Shown here: positions 31,570 through 42,846 of the stretch, one piece after another
Layout of the letters: the number at the start of each line of letters is the position of its first letter
Numbering within the stretch: the stretch's first letter is position 1
Source of the DNA: Paracamarosporium sp. OC-R06-R3
Taxonomy: Eukaryota; Ascomycota; Dothideomycetes; Pleosporales; Didymosphaeriaceae
Reading direction: 5' to 3'
DNA: 64,000 bases
NCBI GenBank assembly: GCA_019828545.1
Contig: JACVRA010000424.1
Location: 1-64,000 of the forward strand
Notes under the pieces: model-generated
Told to the model about the DNA's origin: nothing
What the model saw: the letters and a program-made list of their open reading frames with translations, nothing else
Databases searched by the model: none
Made by a program: the position numbers and the translations under genes

Positions 31570-32339
31570 CTAGTCGAGCACAACAGGAGGATTGTTGTGA
31601 TTCCGAATCACAACGGGGACGAACATCTGTTGGAGGAATTCTCCCGGAATCTTGTCGAGGAAGAGTCTAAATCCCTGCTTCTGCTTCTTGGTCGGCCCTG
31701 AATAGGCATCCGAAGCCTGCAAGTTTGTCATAGCGTCGGCCATAGCTTCGACGAGTACCTGCCTCACAGGATCGTCCTTAGAAGTGTCATTCCAGATAGT
31801 CGTAAGCACATCTATTAGTTCATCCCACGTATCCTTGTCTTCTGGTAGTTCAGAGGCCTTGAGTCGTTGAGAGAGAGCCTCTACCACATGATCCTTCGCC
31901 TGAGCATCGATCATCTTGTCTGCCAGCACATACACCTGGCGGAGATAGCGGAATTTGGCGTTACTTGATTCCGCTGGTTCAGACTGGAGGACATTGCCGA
32001 CCTGCATACTGTCAGATCATTCAACGTAAGAAACAATCACCTTTAGAATGATGCTTACGTATAGAGATTGAGTGTATACCTGGAACACACTGGGATCCTC
32101 CGCAGGCAGTTCAACTCGGCCAGCAAATGACTCTGTCTCGTCGCCGCTTAAGCACCCACGGAAGAACTCAGAGCGCTTGCATAGCACGTCCTTATGCAAA
32201 GTGAATGACTTGAGCTGTTCGCCTGTGCCTACGATGACGGTGACAATGCCATTCGTAAGGTGTCTGTAGAACGGTTAGCTCACATCGGAACACACTAGGT
32301 TGTCAAGACGTACGGCAGGATATTCTTCGTGCTTGCCAT
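31570..32339 (-). CDS. BTB/POZ domain protein (paralogue 3)
   Basis: Exons 32339-32314, 32263-32059 and 32001-31570 give 220 residues. The first exon encodes MASTKNILP; exon 2 the BTB core HLTNGIVTVIVGTGEQLKSF, LHKDVLCKRSEFFRGCLSG, EDPSVFQVYTQSLY; exon 3 VLADKMIDAQAKDHVVEALSQ and a helical C-terminus ending VVIRNHNNPPVVLD. Exon 2 is 205 nt, exactly as in paralogue 1, and both introns fall at equivalent codons, so the genes arose by duplication. Cytosolic or nuclear; role unknown. The short first exon was placed by its GTACGT donor and the CTAAC-branch acceptor. Confidence 0.82.
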
Positions 32340-32611
32340 GTTGGTGGTGCAGGCCGTTTTTGGTACAGAGAACGACCCGAAAGGTTTAGAGGGGTATAGT
32401 TAACGCGATGGGGTTTGAAGAGGCGGGTAGAGTTTTATAGAGTATGAGGGAGGGACAATTGCAACTTCATTTTTAAACAACGAAGAGACTCACGTGAGAG
32501 TGAGTGCAGAAGACACTAGAATCACTGTTTTCTTCACCTCACGGCTAAGAACCCCATGGCTCGTTCAAGCGGTACGGATATAGGTCACACAACACGTCGA
32601 CCTCTAATCAG
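32340..32611. promoter_or_regulatory. Upstream region of BTB paralogue 3
   Basis: About 270 bases before the BTB start, presumed promoter. No sharp core element recognised. Confidence 0.3.
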
Positions 32612-32833
32612 TTAGCAGACAGACCCGAAACTGCCCTCGCAGGCGTCCGTCATGTCCTTCTCTACCAATAATTGCGCATAACGATCCAGAATGAACTCAT
32701 GGACAGGTTCAACTTCCAACAGATCATTATCAAAGATCCCCTGAACAGCTCGCGTACCGCGCATACATTGGACAACAAATACACGAAGCTTGTAGAGAAC
32801 CGCTCCTCCGAGAATCGCGCATATATCGAACAT
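32612..32833 (-). pseudogene. Possible fragment of a fourth BTB gene (C-terminal exon)
   Basis: A 73-codon open frame (YKLRVFVVQCMRGTRAV, LLEVEPVHEFILDRYAQLL) resembles the C-terminal helical exon of fungal BTB proteins, in which L-R-x-F/L-x-V is followed by a hydrophobic P-x-x-F-x-x-D motif. No BTB core precedes it: the frame is closed by a stop just upstream of 32833. It may be a remnant of another duplicate or an unrelated small frame. Confidence 0.3.
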
Positions 32834-33104
32834 CTTTTAAACAACATCGGTCGGTGCTAAAAGCGTGCGGATTTCGTGGAAAGCCATACGGCTACTCGCA
32901 ACGCATTCGAGTTGATGCCCACTCACGACACCGAGACAAGATGAATGACAAAACACGAGGCAAACCATAAGTCAAGAGTAACTGATTCTCATTCAGACCG
33001 ATATCCACTCCCTCCGACGCCCTCCAGCATACGAAGACCCATCCCATCATTTTCATACGCAGGCAGGTAGGCAAAGCACCATTTCCCCCGCTGTCCGTAC
33101 GTCT

Positions 33105-34748
33105 TTAAATAGTATATACAAACCGCGGACTATCATCGCCAAGCTCTTTAATCTCCTCCTCGGACAAACCTTGAACCTTATGGTCCTCTTCTCCCCTCGC
33201 CCTCCGCGCATTCACACGCGAGAAGTAAAACCACATAAACGCGTACACGATGCTTGCAAACGCGACCATGGAGAGGGTAACTGCGTGGCCGCGGATGAAG
33301 CGGGGGCCTTCTTTGGCAGGATACAACTATGCGATGTTAGCATGGAGAAGTTACGTGGATATTGACAGGCATTTAAGAACTTACAAAGGAAGACATGATG
33401 CCTGCACAGTTACCGAGACTCAGCTGCAGACCCGTGGCAAGCGTCCTCTTGCCGTAGCGCGGGTTGTTGGTCGGGAGCCAAGCGAGCGGGAGACCGACGT
33501 TGACGTAGAGACCCATTGCGACAAGGAAACATCCTGCGTAATGGACTGCTGCGCGCGAATCCGACATCAGCATTGCGTAGCCGATTATGGCTACTATGCC
33601 CAATGCGACGGCGTAGACACCACGTCGTTGCTGGTAATCTGACAGCCTTGCCACAGCCAGATACGTAATGGCGCCCAAAGCGTAGCAGGGGATTGTGTAC
33701 ACTTGGACAAGCGCATTGGAAGCGTGTGGCTGGATACCCTTGATGATGGTAGGCAAGAAAGTCGAGAAGCCGTAAAGCATGGTATCACAACCGAACTGGG
33801 CAAAGGAAAAGGCCCAGATCTTCCAGTCCTTTGCGCCGTTTCTCACATCCTGCCAGTGGAATTCTTGCGCGCTCGCCGTGTATCCAGTTTGGCGCTTTAG
33901 ACGGGAGATGGCGAGTTTTTTTTCCTGGTCGTTGAGGAAATACGTGGTTGCGGGTTCATCTGGAAGAATCCACCACGTAGCAATGCCGAGCACGAACGTT
34001 GGTAGACCTTCAATGATCAGAATCCAGCGCCATCCACTCTCGCCGGAGACACCGTCCATGTGGCCGATAGCAAATGCGAGAAGGCCGCCACATGCACCAG
34101 CCAGCGCGGCAGAAACGAAGAGGTATCCGATCCGCAGCGCCAATTCACGCTTCGTGTAGAAGAAGGTAAGGTAAATGGCTAGTCCTGGAAACAAGCCGCC
34201 TTCTACGGCGCCAAGGAAAAGCCGACATACTATAAGTCCTGCATAGTTTTGTACGACTCCAGTCAAGGTAGCCACGATACCCCACGAGACGGTGATGAAA
34301 GCGATCCAGCGAGAAGGGCGCAACTTCTTTAGGACCAAGTTTGATGGGACCTCGGATAGAATGTAGGTCACGAAGAGGATAGAAATTGCTGTCTGCCACT
34401 GAGTCGAGTTCAGACCCAGATCTTCTTCAAGACCGTAAAGGCGGGCATTTCCAATGTTGACTCTACGAAATAGTTAAAATACGAATCAAATCGATACAGC
34501 TTTCAAAAGCACGTCGCATATTATCAAAGATGTAGGATTACTTACCGATCTAAAAAGGACAACAGGTACAGAAGCATAACAACCGGGATGATGTAGATGT
34601 CCAGCTTCCTCACCAGCTTGGCTTCTGCAATGGGATCCACCTCTTCCAGCATGCCCTCAATCTCATCGTCAGCCGAGTTCTCACGTTCGTACTCTTTTCC
34701 GTTCCCAGCCAGCATGCCCGCCTCCGTCGTTGTAAGCGGCGTCGCCAT
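33105..34748 (-). CDS. MFS anion:cation symporter (allantoate/nicotinate permease family)
   Basis: Exons 34748-34546, 34462-33385 and 33326-33105 give 500 residues. An acidic N-terminus precedes the helix-1 signature LVRKLDIYIIPVVMLLYLLSFLDRVNIGNARLYG (quoted in two parts: up to FLDR in exon 1, the rest in exon 2), which defines the Dal5/Tna1 (ACS) family. Other landmarks are SEVPSNLVLKKLRPSRWI, CRLFLGAVEGGLFPG, GWRWILIIEG and WLPTNNPRYGKR. Twelve helices are expected. Family members import allantoate, nicotinate, pantothenate, biotin-like or other carboxylates with protons. It lies upstream of nothing it could share an operon with, but the next two genes on the same strand are a Zn2Cys6 factor and quinolinate phosphoribosyltransferase, which makes nicotinate or quinolinate a candidate substrate. 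Confidence 0.87.
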
Positions 34749-35594
34749 TCTTTGTGTTGTTTATGACTCAGGTTTAGCGATGTCGCTATGTAATTTATTT
34801 TTCGCGCTAGCTCTTCAGGAAGATCCAAAACGCGATAACCCTTCCACTTCGTTCTTCGAGGGCGTCGTTCAGCAGGCGCGCATCTTGAAGCCAAGTGTAG
34901 GAAAGGACATGCCGCTGGATTGTTTTTCGGTTCGAAACGACTTGCCACACAGTCGGCGGCGAGAGGACCCTCGTTTTAAAGTTGAGTTTCGGAACGGACC
35001 CACGCAAGCGATCCATGCGGGGCCAAAGCGAACTACGCCTCCTTTCGGCATGACGTTGGTTGGTGGCCAGCCCGCATTGGTCCGGCCGATGCGAAGCAAG
35101 GGTGGTGCACTGCAGATAACATATCATGATGCCGAGAGTTCTTTGCGCAATGCCAATGGTGGGGGAGGGACATGGAGATAGGGACATGGGTCGTAAAGGG
35201 GCGGTGCGTGGTTACACCCGTGCTTCGCGAGGCTTCGTTGGGGAGCAGTCTTCAATACACGCGACACCTCGAACAACATCGGTTGGCCCTGGATGGTAGC
35301 CTTAGAGATTGGGATGTTCACTCCGCCGGTCCGCAGCCGCAGCCGCAGCCGCAGTAAATAACGCGAACCCTTGTCCACGGGCACGAATGCGGGCTTACAA
35401 AAGGATAATCCGCCGCGCCGAGATTAATTACGAGAACTGCTTCGGTTAGACGCCCTTGCTGCGTCAAGCTCACGGCGCAAGAAGGTCGGTGTTGCCGCTG
35501 CATGTTACGGAACACGGGGCTCCATTGCTACATACGTATGGTGGTACAAACATGCAGGACGGGCTGATCATAGCCGCCTATTGGACAAAAGGAT
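34749..35594. other. Intergenic region with CCGCAG microsatellite
   Basis: About 850 bases with the promoter of the permease gene and the 3' UTR of the Zn2Cys6 gene. Four CCGCAG units lie at 35331-35354. No gene seen; longer frames are overlaps without domains. Confidence 0.45.
35331..35354. repeat. CCGCAG x4 microsatellite
   Basis: Four perfect hexamer units in non-coding sequence between the permease and Zn2Cys6 genes. Confidence 0.9.
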
Positions 35595-37529
35595 TCACAA
35601 GCTCGAGGTTGATGAAGAAGCGTAGCCCATCATTTGCGCGTCAAAGTCCATTGGGATGGTCATGCCAGCGTATATGTCGATCTGAGCTGACGGATCAATT
35701 GGCCACATCAGTTCGTCGTGAGGTATTTCAATGTCCATGGTCGGATCTGACTGGCTTGCCACAATACCCGGCCGCCTGGTGAGCGCGCTTCGAGCGATAA
35801 AACGAACCTCCTTCGCCATTGTTCCAGATGTTTTCCAGTACGCGCTCATGGCTTTCAGATAACCGATGCTTAATCGAACGCGATCGCGAGCTATGGAAAG
35901 AGCGTGTTCATCTAGCAGACTGCACGCCGCAATTTGTGCGGCAGCGATCGAGGCGACAACACAGCTGGTGAGAATATTGTGCCTTTCGACGGCACTGGGA
36001 GTTGCAAGCAGCCTGGTTTGCATGTCACATCCTTTGAGTGTTCTTGCTGTGTGGATTGATCTGCCTTCTTTTGGAGCGTTCATGAAAGGTACTGCAGGCG
36101 AAAAGCTTGTCGTTGTTAGCTCCTCAAAGCTGTAAGCTAGAGATGAAAACGGTCGATGTGATGCGGTCGTCAGTCTGTAAATGTCAGAATGGTATTACAT
36201 GTGAGCTCCCATTAGCACCTACATTGTAGCCATCATGTGTGCCAGAAACATTACTTCATCGATACTGCCATCCTGCCGCATCGGATCTCGTTTAGAGGCA
36301 GGCAGGAGGGAATGCCAAACAGCGAGTTTAGCGTCGATGATGCTTACAAAAGCAGTATTGAATGTCCCAGTTTCTAGAAACGATTTCATGACTTTTCGCG
36401 ATCAGGAACAGCTGCGTTATCCTGTGTGATGCTTCATGACTCACTATAAGAGGTAATCCTGGAGACGTCGGCTAGGTAGGTTATCGATGAGTACACCACT
36501 TCGACGTCATCGAACTCTCTCATCTCGTATTGCTGCCATGTTTTGGGAGGAGGGATATTCTGGCATTATGAGTTACAAATGACAAAAGTCTATTGGTAAG
36601 TCGCTTACGCCTGATTCGTAGAGCTCGTCATCGCAAGGTAAGTCTACCATGTTCGGTATATTTATCATCGCATACGCGGGATTGTTGACAACGACAGAGA
36701 AGTGCTGGTCCGTTAGAGCCAAGAAATAGAACGTTCTCCTCCAAGACTCTTCTAAGACTGGATTTCCTTCACCGTACGCCGTTGCAAACTCTCTAGTATT
36801 CATACAGAGCTCCATTGCCATGGAAGTGGCAGTGTCAAGCGTGCAGCGAGCTTCGCGTGCTCGATCGGTGTGAAGTTGTGCTGTAGCGAACATCATCAAG
36901 GCCTGCACACTCCAGGGAGTGCGAGGAAGTGTCGGTAATTCTAGCGCTTTCCGAGCGGCCTCGTAGTGCGAGTCTGGCAGAGTCCATGGGGCGAATATGG
37001 ATCCTACATATTGCAACACGAGTAGAAGGTTCTCCATTCCGTGATTGTCATTCAGTCTCCGTTGGTTCAAATGGTGAATAGGCAGTGGAACAGGACAGGC
37101 TGGCCAGTAGTTCTCATAGTAGATATCGAGCAATCGTTCTGCACTGAATTGGAAAGCCATCTGAGAAGACGCTGGGTTTTGTGCGTCTAAGGCTCGCACG
37201 GTATTGAGCGTCAAATCTGCGGAATTGGTTACATCCGATTGAACACCCGACGATCCGTCACTTTTGGAAAAATTTGGAGGATCGCGTTGAAGTACTTGTC
37301 CGTTCGATTGCGCATTTTCTGCTGCTTGTTGTTGCAGCCTCTCTCGCCTTCGAGCCAGGGCGGCTTTGTCTAATCCACCTCGCCTGGACTTTTGCCAAGT
37401 ACAATCTTTTCCATCTTTTTTGCAGCGATTACATATGGGCTGGGTCGCGTCGCATTTCACGTGTCTGCCTCTGCACTGTACACACGCTAAAACAACACGG
37501 TTGATCGGCCTGTGTACTGTGTCGTCCAT
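35595..37529 (-). CDS. Zn2Cys6 transcription factor
   Basis: Exons 37529-36609, 36559-36445, 36373-36223 and 36174-35595 give 588 residues. The zinc cluster lies at residues 16-43 (C-x2-C-x6-C-x6-C-x2-C-x6-C, starting CVQCRGRHVKC) and is followed by a basic linker (GLDKAALARRRERLQQQ). The middle (LLDIYYENYWPACPVPLPIHH, MFATAQLHTDRAREARCTLDTATSMAMELCMN, ESWRRTFYFLALTDQHFSV) matches the fungal-specific TF domain. The three introns are 48-71 nt. The C-terminus is acidic and rich in Met and Ser, a possible activation region. It sits between an ACS-type permease and quinolinate phosphoribosyltransferase, all on the minus strand, and could regulate one or both. Confidence 0.85.
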
Positions 37530-37766
37530 GCGTCAACGGTCCTAAAGGATTATAGCGCTAGTCGTGGGATTCAGAAGTAATTTAAGCAAGGTCTCGTACG
37601 TGAGATGTGATGCTTATGGGCGATTTAATGATAAAAACTGGAGTTTGAGGCTGAGTCAAGAGCGGTTTAGGTTTGGCTTTCCTTTGATTGGGAGGGTCGG
37701 AGAAATCGCTGGAAAACGCGCCGACACCGATGGCCCGACCCACTATATCGTCTACAGTGACATTTA

Positions 37767-38804
37767 TCAAACCTCTAGGCTCTCTCCACTGGTTTTCGTC
37801 CCATCCTTGCCCTTTGGCACTATCTTCAACGAGAAGTCGACATGCTTGACACCTTGGTGGATACTGCTCGTACTCACAATGTCCACATCCCCGCAAACAT
37901 ACGGCGCAACGTTCTCCTCGGTCAATCCTCCGCTGACCTCAACCAAAAACGTCTTTCGGTCTCCTGTGCCTCTACCCCATTTCTCCTTTAGTTGAGCAGC
38001 TGCAACCTTGACACCATCTGGGGTGAAATTGTCTAGCATGACAATATCAGCGCCAGCCGCAATGGCTTCATCGGCTTCCTCGAAGCTTTGGCACTCCACT
38101 TCTACCTTGATAGCAAATCCACCCGCAGACTTGGCAGCCCGGACAGCATTCGTGATGCTTCCCGCAGCGACAATGTGATTGTCTTTGAGCATAGTCATGG
38201 CGGAGAGGTCGACGCGGTGGGCATCCACACCACCAACAAGCATTCCATACTTTTCCACGAGCCGGAAGCCCGGTGTCGTCTTGCGAGTGCCAGCGAGGAT
38301 ATTGGGATACCCAGCTTCCCGCAGTAGTCGGAGGAGTCGATTCGACTTTGTTGCTATGCCTGAGCATCGTGCAAGCGTATTGAGGGCTACACGCTCGCCG
38401 AGGAGCAACTTCCGCACGGGACCACGGACAGTGGCACAGTGTTTGATGGGCTCAAACTGCTCTCCTTCTTTGACATGCCACTCCACGCTGCATGTCGTCA
38501 ATCACAGGATTATATGTACCACAACCATGCCACTCACGTGCAATCCAACTGTCGGAATACCTCATCGAAGAACGGCACTCCCGCCACGATGCCCTGTATG
38601 CTTGTCAGATGGCACTGATCGTTTAATCATAGGTCCTACCTCGCTCTTTCCCAGCAGTTTGGCTTCCGATATCTCTTCGCCTACTACAAAGCCGCCATAG
38701 TCAAAGCTTGGAGTATCCTCCTCGAGCCACTCTGCGACCAGGCGCTTGTACGTCTGCGGAAGCAGGTGGGCCACCGATCCGTGTGCTGGTGCGCCTTCGG
38801 CCAT
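37767..38804 (-). CDS. Quinolinate phosphoribosyltransferase (nicotinate-nucleotide pyrophosphorylase)
   Basis: Exons 38804-38640, 38593-38538 and 38487-37767 give 313 residues. The chain carries the QPRTase landmarks: [18 protein letters not shown] at the start, [71 protein letters not shown] and [13 protein letters not shown]. The enzyme transfers a phosphoribosyl group from PRPP to quinolinate and releases CO2, giving nicotinate mononucleotide, the entry to NAD from the kynurenine pathway (yeast Bna6). The middle exon of 56 nt was placed by its frame and by restoring [22 protein letters not shown] in pieces. ATG 38804 is preferred to upstream methionines because the family begins MAxG close to the first helix. 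Confidence 0.93.
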
Positions 38805-40707
38805 TTCGGAATGGTGAGCGTTTGACAGATATACCTTGATTCCTTGCAACCAGTGGAGAGTTATAGCAGGGTGCTGATGGAACGGTGGCGTTGGTTGATG
38901 AAGCCCATCGAGCTTTCCCAAAGCGGACCCGCCCGTCGCTAAGCGGGTGCGGCCGCGGAACGAGCACGTGCGCGACCTCCACACCCGGTGCATCGTGCTT
39001 CTCTCTCGGGTATCTTAGGATCTTCACTCAACCCTTTCTTCCATGCTTCGGCGAGCTGCATGCTAATCATGTTCTCATACATTTCGTCTCTGGCAACCCG
39101 CTCTTGTCTTCGCTGTTCTTGGAAAGCTTCCGCCTGTGTTAATGATGATATCTTTGGGACGTCTCAGGCCGAGAGACTTTTTGATAAAGCTATTGATAAT
39201 TGTCCACTAGACCAGGCCAGGTGTTCTGATACTTTTGGTCCCGGAATTTCCCACCTAGCGATGGGACACGCGACTAAGGACACTCAGACTTTGGGCACGT
39301 CGCTGGTAATCAATTTTCCGCGTTGAGGGCTTTCGAGCTGTCTGAGCGAGATTCGGGTCCGAAACAGCAGTCACAAGCCCCGCCTATAGACATCAGTCGC
39401 TACGTACCTTTTTAAAGTAAAACTGGACTGCTGATGCTGCATTGGACGGGGCAGCTCGAGGCAACGACTACGAGGGCGTGTTTGAGCAACATGGTCGAAG
39501 AGCTTGCTACTTTCGTTGCTCTTCCAGGAAGCCAGCCTTAAGGATTGTGCGCCGGTTCCTGCAGAGTACCCCGAGCGGGGTTGCTGAAATCCGATCGTTC
39601 TTCCTGGTCGAAAAAGCTTCGACTTCTTAAGAGTTGGACCAACACGGACTGCTGGGTTCAGGACCGTCCAATCGACCAGCTCCTTGAACGAAGCGCCCCG
39701 CGAGACGGTAGATCTGCAGGAAGATAGCATCGAGATTAAGCAAGCGAACTTAAACTCGGCCGAGGCTAACCATCCTTCCGCGGAGCTCACCGTCTCACGC
39801 CCATTTTCAGCTTGTCATCCTCCGATCCCTGATCGCAGCAACGAGGAAGCCGGTACAAATAGGCGCGAGAACAGCAGCAGGTTGTGTTGTGCGACGTCGG
39901 CACACATGGGATTTGTGGGACATCAAGCCACAATATTCTGATTATCCGGGCGCGGGGCATGCTCCTCTCCAAAATTCTGGGCAATTGTTTTCCGCATGTA
40001 GTTTGACAGACATCCAAGAGTCTGGGAAGGTTTCCATGACTCTGGTCTTATTTACTCTGCATTTGAGAAGCGCACTGCTTGTTCAAAACCTCGTCCGCTG
40101 CGCCTTTGTGACGATCATGCCTTTGCAATTGCTTATCCTTTTCCATTCCATAAGTTCGACCCGTCCTCCACAAAGGATTATCATTAGCGTCGATAAAAGT
40201 GGTCACCGTTTATCTCCGCACCCGCCCTGGGGTTGTGGTTGCTGCGGAGGGTCCATTTCCGCACTGGTGCGGCAAAACGGCACCGCTTTGACCCATGACT
40301 TGTGGATCTTTCCCCTGCACTTCTGTTCCTCTGAACCATTCGTCGGGGATTCTCTCACGATTATTAATGACTTTTTCCCTTACGAGCGGTCACTGATGTG
40401 GTGTAAGCCTGGCACTCGTTCCTTCACACACTCCACTCGGAATTAGTACTTGAGTCATAGCCAACAATATGGACTAACAAAGGGCGCAGTGCATTTAACA
40501 TTGCTACACTTGCGGCCGGCTACATCCGATTGATAGGCGCGCTGAGAAAGACTCGCTAGGAACACCGGAATACAAGTTAACCGTACAACTCTGACCCACA
40601 TAAGCCATACAAGAAGGAGCTGTGTGTTATCACGACCAAGCTTTAAAGCACCCGGGTTCCATTCAACGTTGCAGTATTGCAATCCTTCTCAGCGTCAAGC
40701 CAACGTC
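38805..40707. other. 1.9-kb intergenic region with a CCG/CGG palindrome
   Basis: No gene is supported. Open frames of up to 185 codons occur but have no domain or splice partner. A perfect 14-bp palindrome, CCGCACTGGTGCGG at 40259-40272, has the everted CCG/CGG form bound by Zn2Cys6 dimers and lies about 435 bases before the MFS start. The left end holds the QPRTase promoter. Confidence 0.45.
40259..40272. promoter_or_regulatory. CCG-N8-CGG palindrome, candidate Zn2Cys6 binding site
   Basis: Perfect inverted repeat CCGCAC-TG-GTGCGG. The CCG/CGG spacing of 8 is in the range used by zinc-cluster dimers. Single occurrence, so the call is tentative. Confidence 0.35.
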
Positions 40708-42506
40708 ATGGCCAAGCCAGAGCTATATCGACACCCAACACGTAGCGAAATAATCGACCTCGCCGTAGCCGAAGGTCACGATGCAGACATTCCAGGCAAC
40801 GTCGGCTCCATACACCAGGTACATAGCCATACATCTGTACCTCGATCACCTCACCGACATCACGAAACGGAAAGGCCTTCAGCATCAGCAATGGACAAGG
40901 ACATCGAAAAAGGCGATACAGCAGAATCGATATCAAGTGAAGAAGAGGTTGTAGAAGCCAACGAAGACGATCCGAACATTGTATTTTGGGATGGCCCAGA
41001 CGATCCTCAGAATCCCATGAATTGGCCGCGGACAAAGAAATGGGGGACAGTATGTCTGGTATCTGCGATTACATTCCTGACACCTCTCGCTTCCAGTATG
41101 TTTGCGCCCGGAGTGCCACAGGTCATGGCTACGTTTAATTCGACGAACGACATGATCGAACAGTTTATGGTATCTGTATATGTCCTAGGGTTTGCATTTG
41201 GACCAATGAGTATGTTTTTTTTTCGCACAGTCTACTGGAATAGAAGAATACTGACAAGCGTAGTAATTGCACCTTTGTCTGAGATGTATGGACGTCTGCC
41301 TTTGTACCACGGTTGCAATGCTTTGTTTGTGGTCTTTAGTATTGCTGCAGCGGTGGCTTCGAGCATGGCTCAATTCGTTGTGTTCCGATTCTTCATGGGT
41401 TGCTTTGGTGGGGCGCCAATGGTGCTCGGAGGAGGCACGATCGCAGACTTGATCAGTAGAGAACAGCGTGGTACCGCTATGGTGGTCTGGATGATGGGTC
41501 CAAGTGCGTAACTCAAACATTACTTCATATCGAAAACTAACGAAGAGGTAGCAATCGGTCCTTGCATTGGTCCGATTATCGGTGGTTTCTTGACCGTCGC
41601 TAAGGGCTGGAGGTGGAACTTTTGGTTCGTCGCCATCGTGGTACGTCTTTCACCATGTTTCAATCAGCCTTGACTGACTTGTACAAGGCGGGTGCCTTAA
41701 TGTTAATGTCTATTATTCTCATGAAAGAGACCTCAGCTCCTGTAATTCTGGAACGAAAAGCAAAACGACTCCGCGCGGAAACCAACAATCCCAAGCTCCG
41801 CTCTAAACTCGCCTCTGATCTCTCTGCAGCAGACCTCTTCAAATTTTCGATCATCAGGCCCGCCAAGATGCTCACGCGCTCTCCTATCTGCATCGCTATG
41901 TCGGTGTATATTGCCGTCACGTACGCTTATCTTTACATTCTCTTCACGACCTTTACCGCCGTCTTCAAATCGCAGTACCACTGGAAAGGTGGAGTTGTGG
42001 GTCTCTCATTTATGGGCATCGGAATCGGTTCATTGATCGGCCAATTCGGATTCACATACTTTGGCAACAGAACCGTCGCCAAACACATCGCGAGGGGTGA
42101 CTTTAAGCCAGAACACCGCCTCCCTACCATGTGTGTTGGCGGGATCCTGATTCCAATAGGCCTGTTCTGGTACGGCTGGAGTGTGCAGGCGGTTACGCAT
42201 TGGATCGTTCCCCTCCTCGGCACGGGTCTTATTGGCTTCGGATTGCTCATGTCATTTATGCCGGCGACGACATACCTTGTTGATGTTTTCACGGTGCATG
42301 CGGCGAGCGCGATGGCAGCGAGCACCGTGCTGCGTAGTCTCTGTGCGGCGCTCATTCCACTGAGTAGCTCGAAGATGTACAAGGCGATGGGGTACGGCTG
42401 GGGTAATTCATTGCTAGGGTTCGTGAGTTTGGCGCTTATACCGATTCCGTTCCTGTTTATAAGGTACGGAGAGAAGATTAGGGCGAAAAGTACTGTTAAG
42501 TTGTGA
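40708..42506 (+). CDS. MFS multidrug transporter (DHA1, Flr1/Tpo-like)
   Basis: Exons 40708-41209, 41264-41503, 41552-41640 and 41688-42506 give 549 residues. A long acidic cytosolic N-terminus ends in [19 protein letters not shown], the hallmark of fungal DHA1 exporters. Then come [52 protein letters not shown] (the PDR-type antiporter motif region) and [14 protein letters not shown]. Twelve helices expected, with a cytosolic loop between helices 6 and 7 ([17 protein letters not shown]). These plasma membrane proton antiporters export drugs, toxins or polyamines. The first intron contains a run of ten T. It opens a series of accessory metabolic genes, consistent with export or protection. 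Confidence 0.88.
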
Positions 42507-42846
42507 GGCGCGTTGTGCAGAGACAACAAGAGCAAAGGATAAAGATGTGTAGGTATAATGTAGAGACCCTCTACTCATCATGCATGACTCGTACATGCCA
42601 AGGGAGTCAAATCTCGTCATTTGGGCGCGAGAAGTGCCATTCAGTCTCTTCAGAACTGTGATTGCTGATGGGGGGCGGAAAGACCACAAGGCTCACGCTT
42701 CGACCCAGTGGAGACTAAGCCTAAAAGCGCTAGTCTCCAACAAACATAGCTCCCAACTCAAGAATACCCAACCTACTTAAGATCATGCTACACTCTACCA
42801 ATCTTGACACAGTCTCTCCCTACAGTCTCTACGCCCCAACCCAACA
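42507..42846. other. Intergenic region between MFS and MDR genes
   Basis: About 340 bases, same-strand neighbours. It should hold the promoter of the MDR oxidoreductase. No gene seen. Confidence 0.4.

Noticed and set aside
39371..40446. Open frames of 139 and 185 codons in the QPRTase-MFS spacer
   Set aside because: No domain, no splice partner, opposite-strand overlap; no sign of transposon proteins.
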